Source of the DNA: Phycisphaerales bacterium | Lineage (GTDB): Bacteria > Planctomycetota > Phycisphaerae > Sedimentisphaerales > Anaerohalosphaeraceae | Direction: 5' to 3' | Assembly (NCBI GenBank): GCA_011048645.1 | Contig: DSDR01000055.1 | Span: 1-8,091 of the forward strand | Length of the DNA stretch: 8,091 bases | Shown: in pieces, positions 1 through 5,623 of the stretch | Layout of the letters: each line of letters begins with the position of its first letter | Numbering within the stretch: position 1 is the stretch's first letter | The notes under the pieces: generated by a model | What the model saw: only the letters and a program-made list of their open reading frames with translations | The model's database searches: none | Told to the model about the DNA's origin: nothing | Translations under genes and position numbers: made by a program

Positions 1-2
1 CA

Positions 3-956
3 CGTCTGGGAAGCTATGCGACGGCCACGGTCGGGACGAATTTCCTGGATTTAAGCTCGCTGGGCGAACACCAGTATTTCGACGGACGAGGAGAAAATAA
101 CGGTATTGTTTATACCTGTCGGGGCGGACATATTGATATTGCCCATGTGCGAATCGCAGCCGATTACACAAAATATCATTACGAAAGAATCAAGGAAATC
201 CTGCTTCAGTCGCAATGTGAGTACATCTTTAAGCTCAATGTGGACCGATCACAATTTTACGCTCGCTGGACACTTCCGGCCGACTGGAAGGATCTGCCCC
301 GGCAGTCTCGAGAACGCATCGCAGACGAAACGGCTCTTGAGCTGGCCTCGTATTTTACCTTTATGATGGTCAGTTGGCATGAAGTGCTGACCTTCTTCGG
401 ATTCAAAACGATGGGCGTCGTGTCGGAATTTCCCTCGGCGTTTTCATGGGAAGACAATTATTCCAATCTGCTGGGCGTTCGCCTGGGTGCGGCGGCCATC
501 CGTGATGGTCGTGATTTTGACGCGGCCATGACCGCCCATCTGGAGGCCGAACTGAGGCGGCTGGGCATTCAATCGGCTCAAACGGCCCGACAGGCCGCCG
601 AGGCCGTGCGAGGACAGTGGTACGAAGGCCATCTTATCGTCAATATGCTCATACGGCACACCCATATCGGACTGGACGATGGAACCATTACGCCCTTGCT
701 GGTACCGGACGTGTGCGAGCAGACTCAGCCGCAAACCTATCCGGCCCCGACGCTGGAGACGGCAGGTCGATACGGCTTCACGGTCAATTTGAAGGTCGAG
801 CCGCGTGAGTTTGAAAAAGACGACATCCTGAACATTGTCTGTCCCGACGGCGGCTGCCGAACGATCGGTTTGCCCGACGACCTGGCGGCGATAATGCAGC
901 ACATCGAACAGCACGCCCAATCACTGGGCTGTCGTATCTACGACCCGAAAAATTAA
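3..956 (+). CDS. DUF4056-family protein, 5'-truncated by window edge
   Basis: The reading frame is open from the first complete codon at position 3 to a TAA at 954-956, giving 317 residues. The start codon lies before the window. A GTG at 147 could pass for a start, but it sits inside a conserved-looking motif (GIVYTCRGGHIDIAHVR), so it is an internal valine. From memory, this motif together with WHEVLTFFGF (fragment residues about 125-134) and SAFSWEDNYSNLLG (about 145-158) matches the DUF4056 family. Members are usually longer and often start with a signal peptide or lipoprotein signal, which cannot be checked here. Function is unknown. The conserved His, Asp and Glu in GHIDIAH, WHE and SWED could form a metal or catalytic site, but that is a guess. 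No second gene on this strand follows it; the next genes run in the opposite direction. I am confident of the reading frame and fairly confident of the family. Confidence 0.85.
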   Translation, partial: RLGSYATATVGTNFLDLSSLGEHQYFDGRGENNGIVYTCRGGHIDIAHVRIAADYTKYHYERIKEILLQSQCEYIFKLNVDRSQFYARWTLPADWKDLPRQSRERIADETALELASYFTFMMVSWHEVLTFFGFKTMGVVSEFPSAFSWEDNYSNLLGVRLGAAAIRDGRDFDAAMTAHLEAELRRLGIQSAQTARQAAEAVRGQWYEGHLIVNMLIRHTHIGLDDGTITPLLVPDVCEQTQPQTYPAPTLETAGRYGFTVNLKVEPREFEKDDILNIVCPDGGCRTIGLPDDLAAIMQHIEQHAQSLGCRIYDPKN

Positions 957-1279
957 ATGCATTATCGCCCGCCTCCGCTGAGCATTGCTGGGACCATCGA
1001 GAGCCATGGTTTCAATTAGATCATAGCCCCGGAAATCTCCCAATTCCGCAAGTACGAGTGCGACATTCACGGCCTGATAAAAATCAGCATGCTTTGGATC
1101 GCATGAAGAAGGACACTTCGTCATTATCACAGCAGTCTTGTCCGGTGGAACAGTCCGGTACACAATCCGGCCAGTTACTCCAGCACGGCGGGTAGGGCGG
1201 CGGGTCAGTTGCACTGGCGTTTGAGCAAAGCAGCCAGACACAGGCCCGACGTTGAAAGCCATCGTTTCGTCGTATGCAT
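921..1279 (-). pseudogene. Possible frameshifted gene for a small secreted Cys/Pro-rich protein
   Basis: No single frame gives a good gene here, but three minus-strand frames join into something plausible. An ATG at 1279 begins MHTTKRWLSTSGLCLAALL, a textbook signal peptide: basic n-region then hydrophobic core. It stops at TGA 1205-1207. Removing one base in the AAA of CTCAAACGCC shifts into a frame that continues NASA-TDPPPYPPCW, giving an Ala-x-Ala-type cleavage site. A Cys-rich stretch follows (CVPDCSTGQDCCDNDE), ending at TGA 1084-1086. A further shift near 1100 would carry on into a third frame (HADFYQAVNVALVLAELGDF) that ends at 921, overlapping the convergent DUF4056 gene by 36 bp. 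The ATG lies 35 bp past the stop of the propeller gene on the same strand, so the two could have been one transcript. I do not recognise the family. The third-frame ORF (921-1262, 113 aa from its own ATG) could instead be an independent hypothetical gene, or all of it may be chance. Confidence 0.3.
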
Positions 1280-1313
1280 CCTGACCTGCCTTTCCGGCTG
1301 AAGGTTCTACAGT

Positions 1314-2171
1314 TCAATCGGTTGTTACAATCGGCTGATCGATACCGAAGAACGGTTTGTAGTAAAACACATCACCGCCTTTACTGCCGAAGTCTTTGCT
1401 CAGATACATCGCATCTTCTTTGAACGTCAGGCCTTCCTGGTCTTTTCCCGGCAGATGCCATTCGCGTAACACGGTCCCGTCAGGCTTTATGGCTCGGAGC
1501 AGATTGGCGTCGTCATACGTTGCGTATAGAACGCCCTGCTCGGCGTTATAATGCAGAGCAGAAATGTCCCTGACGCCGTTATGTGAGGCAATTGTCTTGA
1601 TATATGTTACTTCAGTGCTTGTCGTCGAGGATACGATGGGAAGCCGAAATACGAGAATATCGCCGGTGTTCTGCAGTCCTGTGAAGAACAAGCCGCTTTC
1701 GGGGTTTTATGCGTCAGGGACAAACGTCATTGCTTCCAGTCCGCGATTGCTCGGGCCGGTCATCCATTTTGAGATATCGAAGGTGCGGGTTACGCGAGCT
1801 GTCTTCAGATCAAATTCAAGAATGCTGTCGGGGTTTTCTCTGCCCACATAGAGTACATCATTTTGCAGACAGGCTGCCGTGATCGCTTCCAAATCTCCGC
1901 CGACAGGCCAATGGGTTAAATTTTCTCCGTCCGGACACATTGATGAAACATATCCCTGATCGCTGACCAGAAAAAAGACGTTGCGCTGCGGGTGCCAAAA
2001 AATACTGCTTGTCTCATAGTCCGGCGGCAGCTTATGGCCGATCGATGTGCCGGGCAATGCATTTTGTGGAAATGTCTCATAAGCAGGCCTGTTTGCCAGA
2101 ATAACATAAAGTGCACTGATCAGGCAAACGCCGGCCACGGCCCAATACTCCTTTTTCTGTAATTTAAGCAC
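1314..2171 (-). pseudogene. SdiA-regulated/YjiK-like beta-propeller protein, interrupted by an in-frame TAA
   Basis: This is one continuous frame of 285 codons plus a TGA stop, broken only by a TAA at codon 155 (1707-1709). The N-terminus is a short basic stretch followed by one hydrophobic segment (about residues 10-25, WAVAGVCLISALYVIL), a membrane anchor or uncleaved signal that would put the rest outside the cytoplasm. The remainder has the repeating acidic turns of the SdiA-regulated (PF06977, YjiK) propeller family: GGDLEAI (91-97), NRGLEAMTF (142-150), RDISALHY and KDQEGLTF. Homology resumes immediately after the TAA (NPESGLFFTGLQNTGDILVF) in the same frame, so the break is a single-codon change, not a frameshift. 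The family's role is unclear; some related propellers are annotated as phytase- or esterase-like. I chose GTG 2171 because GGAG lies 6 nt upstream; TTG 2183 is the alternative. It follows the regulator on the same strand after an 83-bp gap. Either the gene is dead or the TAA is a sequencing error. Confidence 0.75.
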
Positions 2172-2177
2172 TATATT

Positions 2178-2181
2178 CTCC
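2178..2181 (-). promoter_or_regulatory. Ribosome binding site choosing the GTG 2171 start
   Basis: On the minus strand GGAG is followed by six bases (AATATA) and then GTG. The alternative TTG at 2183 overlaps this site and has no good purine-rich sequence before it. An ATG at 2190 is out of frame and meets a stop after eight codons. Confidence 0.5.
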
Positions 2182-2254
2182 AATATTCATTGATCTATCT
2201 GTAATCCGACACTTCATACTAACAAGTCGTTGTCTTTGTTTGTAACAAATTATT

Positions 2255-3031
2255 TTATAGCCCGGCGACATCAAAGATCAGTTGAATTTCTTTTTCGGCG
2301 CAGAGGTCGGCCCATTCCCGGCCAGGATCGGCGTTGGTGACGATCACGTCCAGTTCGTCCAGATCGGCGATTTTGTAGAGGGCGGGATTGTCGAATTTGC
2401 TGCGGTCGCCAACGAACACAATCCGCGAGGCGCGCCGCAAGACCGTTTTGGTAAAACTGACGGTGGCGACATCGGCGCCGCTGATGCCCGAGTCGGGAGA
2501 AATGTCGTCTGCGCCGGTAAATGCGGTAAATCCTGAAAGTTGCGAGATTGCCAGTTCGGCGCCCGGGCCGATCATATCCATCCGATCCTGTCGATACTGG
2601 CCGCCGAGGATGATGATTTTGTGCTGCACCTGCTCATGCAGACGGCTCATCAAGTGCAGCGAGTTGACAATCACGGTCAAGTCTTTTTTGTGCTCCAGAT
2701 GGGGGATGATTTCATAACAGGTCGATCCGGCTTCCAGATAGATATTGTCGCCGTCTTTGATCAACTCCGCGGCCAAACGTCCGATGATTCGCTTGGCGGC
2801 CAGATTGCGGGTCTGGCGATACCGCACCGAAACGTTCATCTCCGAGGCCCCCAACACCGCGCCGCCGTAGGTCTTTTTGAGCAAGCCGTTTTTTGCCAGA
2901 TACGTCAGATCCCGCCGAATGGTCACTTCGGTTACCCCCAGCTCCCGAGCAATTTCGGTTACCAGTATCCGGCCTTTGGATCGGATATGATCCAGAATCG
3001 TTTGATGCCGCTGCTGCGCTAAAAGACCCAT
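2255..3031 (-). CDS. DeoR/GlpR-family transcriptional regulator
   Basis: A 258-residue protein, the normal length for the family. The N-terminal winged helix-turn-helix spans about residues 5-58, with the signature VTEIARELGVTEVTIRRDL (24-42) and the wing GLLKKTYGGA (49-58). The C-terminal DeoR effector domain (about 75-235) shows the sugar-phosphate-binding features: YLEAGSTCYEI (98-108) where many members have D-x-GTT, a GADDISPDSGISG loop (173-185), and GDRSKF (208-213) near the end, the usual D-x-SK-F motif. Such proteins repress sugar or polyol catabolism genes and are released by a phosphorylated intermediate. The ATG has a strong GGAGG seven bases upstream. The gene is divergent from the dehydrogenase operon and shares a 287-bp control region with it, so it probably controls that operon and itself; this is inferred from position. 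Its own promoter is not clear: TTGATC at 3077-3082 and AATAAT at 3056-3061 on the minus strand are a weak pair with only 15-bp spacing. The ligand cannot be named from the sequence. Confidence 0.93.
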   Translation of the reverse strand: MGLLAQQRHQTILDHIRSKGRILVTEIARELGVTEVTIRRDLTYLAKNGLLKKTYGGAVLGASEMNVSVRYRQTRNLAAKRIIGRLAAELIKDGDNIYLEAGSTCYEIIPHLEHKKDLTVIVNSLHLMSRLHEQVQHKIIILGGQYRQDRMDMIGPGAELAISQLSGFTAFTGADDISPDSGISGADVATVSFTKTVLRRASRIVFVGDRSKFDNPALYKIADLDELDVIVTNADPGREWADLCAEKEIQLIFDVAGL

Positions 3032-3130
3032 CGAAAGACCTCCGTAATATCAGGAATTATTCATCGGAAATCGGGCGATCAAATTTTTGAAAAGGGTAAC
3101 GAGACATCGCACCAAATGCAAACAAAAAAG

Positions 3131-3150
3131 TTCGATTGTTTTCGATTGTT
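3131..3150. repeat. Perfect 10-bp tandem direct repeat, candidate DeoR-type operator
   Basis: The unit TTCGATTGTT occurs twice back to back (3131-3140 and 3141-3150). The copies are exactly one helical turn apart, so proteins bound to them would sit on the same DNA face. TTTCG-type direct repeats are a known operator style for several DeoR-family repressors such as the AgaR/GatR/GlpR group. The site lies about 100 bp upstream of the regulator start and about 44 bp upstream of the -35 element of the candidate rightward promoter. Binding is inferred from sequence and position only. Confidence 0.5.
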
Positions 3151-3193
3151 AATTATTATGATTACATATTGCTTTTTTTGGTATCGTTTTTGT

Positions 3194-3222
3194 TTGATTT
3201 TGGGTTTCTTGGATGTTACACT
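3194..3222 (+). promoter_or_regulatory. Candidate sigma70-type promoter for the dehydrogenase operon
   Basis: TTGATT (3194-3199) and TACACT (3217-3222) are separated by exactly 17 bp, and a TG one base before the -10 makes it an extended -10 element (TGtTACACT). Each hexamer matches the consensus at four of six positions. Transcription would begin near 3229, leaving a leader of about 90 nt before the ATG at 3319. The whole 3121-3290 stretch is AT-rich compared with the flanking genes, as expected for a control region. Confidence 0.4.
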
Positions 3223-3305
3223 AAGTACTTCATTGGTCATCGTCCGGCTGATGTACAAAATGGTAAGAATAACAGAAAATGACATCCTTTTTATTGCCGA
3301 GAGGC

Positions 3306-3310
3306 AGGAG
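3306..3310 (+). promoter_or_regulatory. Ribosome binding site choosing the ATG 3319 start
   Basis: AGGAG is followed by eight bases and then ATG. An in-frame TTG two codons earlier (3313) is only two bases from this site, too close to be used, so the protein starts MAFSLEDRR. Confidence 0.7.
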
Positions 3311-3318
3311 TTTTGAGC

Positions 3319-5556
3319 ATGGCCTTTTCACTTGAAGACCGCCGACAGAAGACGCCCCCGAAAATCATCGATTTGATCAGCAAGAATCTGATCACAAAAG
3401 AGCAGGCTTTGGACTGGCTTCGCAGCATTTATGAGATTCGCTTTTTTGAAGACAAAGTCTATGATTTATTAGGACAAAATATCATCAAAGGGGCTTCTCA
3501 TTTATATGCCGGCCAGGAAGCGGTGGCGGTCGGCGCCTGCTCGGCCATCCAAAAGGGCGACGTCATCGGTTCGACCCATCGCGGCCATGGGCATTGCGGG
3601 GCGATTGGCAACAAATATGCTGAGACTGAAGAATTGCGGCAAATGCACTGGAACCGGATGATGGCCGAGCTGATGGGCAAGGAAACCGGCTACTGCAACG
3701 GTCGCGGCGGGTCGATGCACATTGCCGATGTCAAACACGGCAACCTCGGTTCGACCGGTATCGTCGGCGGCAATATCCCCAACGCCGTCGGAGCGGCGCT
3801 GGCCGAAAAGTACAAAAAAAGCGGAGCGGTCGTCTTGTCGTTTTTCGGCGATGGTGCGACCAATACCGGCGCCTTTCACGAGTCGATGAATATGGCATCA
3901 GTGCAGGGCGCCCCGCTGGTGGCGATCATTGAAAACAATCTGTACGGGATGAGCGTGCCGTTTTCAGGCAGCCCTGTCGAAGGGGCCGGCTGTGCGGCCA
4001 ATGTCGAGCATATCGCCGAGCGCGCCGCGGCCTACGGCGTGCCGGGGATGATCGTCGATGGGCAGGATACGGCGGCCGTTTTTCTGGCAGTCAAAGACGC
4101 CGTGGAACACGCCCGCACACACACCGAAATGACAATCATCGAATGCAAAACCTATCGCTGGTACGGCCACAGCCGCTCCGATCCGCGGGTCTATCGCACC
4201 AAGGAAGAAGAAAAGGCCTGGAAAGACCGCGACCCGATTAACGTACTCAGCAAAAAACTGCTCGATGAAAAACTGGCTTCGAAGGAGGAGCTGGACGCCA
4301 TTCGTGCCCGCGCCGAAAAGACCATTGAGGACGCGACGCAGTTCGCTATGGACAGTCCGTGGCCGAAGCCCGAAGAACTGACCAAAGACGTCTATGTGCA
4401 GGAAACCTATCCCGATGAGATGGCGGCAAAGGACAGGGACAATGCCAAAAAGGCCTTGACGGCAACGCGGGCTTATGAATCGCTGATCAAAACCCTTCAG
4501 GGCAAAACCAAAAAAGAGATTTCCGAAAAAGCCAAAGAACAAATCAAAGCCGACTACGGGATGAGCGTGCTGGCGATGAAAGACGCGATTGTTCAGGCTC
4601 AGGCCGAAGAGATGCGGCGCGACCCGAATGTTTATATCGAAGGCGAAGATGTGGGGATTTACGGCGGGGCGTACGGCGCGACCAAGGGATTGCTCCAGGA
4701 GTTCGGCAAAGAGCGCGTCATTGACACGGCGATTTCCGAGGCGGCGATTGTCGGCTCGGCCGTCGGCGCCGCGCTGCGGGGACTGCGTCCGATAGCCGAG
4801 ATTATGTACGTCGATTTTATGCCGATCTGTCTGGATCAGTTGATGCACAACGGCGCGTTTAATCGTTATATGTTCGGCGGACACGCCAAGGTACCGATGG
4901 TCGTGCGAACCGAAGGCGGCGTCGGCCGCTGCATCGCCGCGCACCACTCCAAGTCGCTGGAGCCGTGGCTGGTCAACGTGCCGGGGCTGTATGTTGTGAT
5001 GCCCTCGACGCCGTATGACGCCAAGGGACTGCTCAAGGCCGCGATTCGCAGCGACAACCCCGTGGTCTTTATCGAACACAAAGCTACCTACGGTCAGATG
5101 GGCGCAGCGCCGACGGACGATTATATCATCCCGCTGGGGGTCGCCGATGTTAAACGCGAAGGCAAAGACGTGACGCTGGTCAGCTACAGCCGACAGGTGA
5201 TGTTCTGTCTGGCTGCGGCCGATGAGCTGGCCGAGCGGCACGGGATCCAGGCCGAAGTGATTGACCTGCGCACGATCAAGCCGATGGATATCCGAACGGT
5301 CGCCGAGTCGGTGCGCAAAACCGGTCGGCTGGTCACCGTCGCCGAAAGTTTCTGTATGTGCGGCGTCGGTCCGGAAATCGTCCGGCAATTGTTCAGCTAT
5401 ACCTTTGAAAACGGGCGAACCGGTTTTGATTATCTGGATGCGGCGCCGGTCAACATGGCCGCTGCGGATGTGCCGCCGCCGATGAGCGAGCCGCTGGAAA
5501 ACGCCAGCATCCCCACGCCGGATAAAATTGTTGAAACGGTCAAAGCATTGCTGTAA
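3319..5556 (+). CDS. Fused E1 alpha-beta component of a pyruvate/acetoin-type 2-oxoacid dehydrogenase
   Basis: A 745-residue single chain joining two subunits that are usually separate. Residues about 30-330 are E1-alpha: HLYAGQEAVAVG (61-72), STHRGHGHC (85-93), GGSMHIAD (130-137), the thiamine-diphosphate motif from GDGA (177-180) to ENN (205-207), and the activation-loop region YGHSRSDP (282-289). A charged linker (about 330-412, many Lys/Glu/Ala) leads to E1-beta (about 413-745): GEDVGIYGGAYG (442-453), ISE with Glu474 in the place of the ThDP-activating Glu of human PDHB, AHHSK with His543 matching the PDHB active-site His, and YDAKGLL. All key catalytic residues are present, so it should be active: it decarboxylates a 2-oxoacid (or cleaves acetoin) and reductively acylates the E2 lipoyl arm in the cytoplasm. 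STHRGHGHC and YMFGG resemble acetoin dehydrogenase AcoA/AcoB more than classical PdhA/B, so the substrate is left open. Compared with AcoA as I recall it, about 11 extra residues sit near 98-113. The E2 gene follows after 67 bp. Confidence 0.95.
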   Translation: MAFSLEDRRQKTPPKIIDLISKNLITKEQALDWLRSIYEIRFFEDKVYDLLGQNIIKGASHLYAGQEAVAVGACSAIQKGDVIGSTHRGHGHCGAIGNKYAETEELRQMHWNRMMAELMGKETGYCNGRGGSMHIADVKHGNLGSTGIVGGNIPNAVGAALAEKYKKSGAVVLSFFGDGATNTGAFHESMNMASVQGAPLVAIIENNLYGMSVPFSGSPVEGAGCAANVEHIAERAAAYGVPGMIVDGQDTAAVFLAVKDAVEHARTHTEMTIIECKTYRWYGHSRSDPRVYRTKEEEKAWKDRDPINVLSKKLLDEKLASKEELDAIRARAEKTIEDATQFAMDSPWPKPEELTKDVYVQETYPDEMAAKDRDNAKKALTATRAYESLIKTLQGKTKKEISEKAKEQIKADYGMSVLAMKDAIVQAQAEEMRRDPNVYIEGEDVGIYGGAYGATKGLLQEFGKERVIDTAISEAAIVGSAVGAALRGLRPIAEIMYVDFMPICLDQLMHNGAFNRYMFGGHAKVPMVVRTEGGVGRCIAAHHSKSLEPWLVNVPGLYVVMPSTPYDAKGLLKAAIRSDNPVVFIEHKATYGQMGAAPTDDYIIPLGVADVKREGKDVTLVSYSRQVMFCLAAADELAERHGIQAEVIDLRTIKPMDIRTVAESVRKTGRLVTVAESFCMCGVGPEIVRQLFSYTFENGRTGFDYLDAAPVNMAAADVPPPMSEPLENASIPTPDKIVETVKALL

Positions 5557-5623
5557 AAAAGCGGCCAGGCGTTTTTGAATCTGCAACTATACGGAACCGA
5601 CGATAAACGGGAGTTATAAACCG

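Noticed and set aside
147..956. A complete 269-residue gene starting at GTG 147
   Set aside because: The frame is open further upstream to the window edge, and the GTG codon lies inside a conserved-looking motif, so this is an internal valine of a truncated gene.
957..1019. A 20-codon plus-strand frame beginning right after the DUF4056 stop
   Set aside because: It is too short, with no ribosome site and no recognisable features.
1707..1709. TAA reassigned to an amino acid
   Set aside because: TAA terminates the DUF4056, DeoR and E1 genes at sensible points, so ordinary decoding holds.
2239..2249. Palindrome TTTGTAACAAA between the regulator and the propeller gene
   Set aside because: It is short, AT-rich, has no second copy in the window and no loop for a terminator; chance is likely.
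5557..5577. A-run and T-run flanking GCGGCCAGGCG after the E1 stop, as a terminator between E1 and E2
   Set aside because: Only the five A-T pairs match; the GC part does not form a stem, and E1 and E2 are expected to be cotranscribed.
3964..5586. A 540-codon open frame on the minus strand opposite the E1 fusion
   Set aside because: It is antisense to a well-supported enzyme gene, is rich in His/Arg/Asp in the way antisense frames of such genes are, and shows no recognisable domain.
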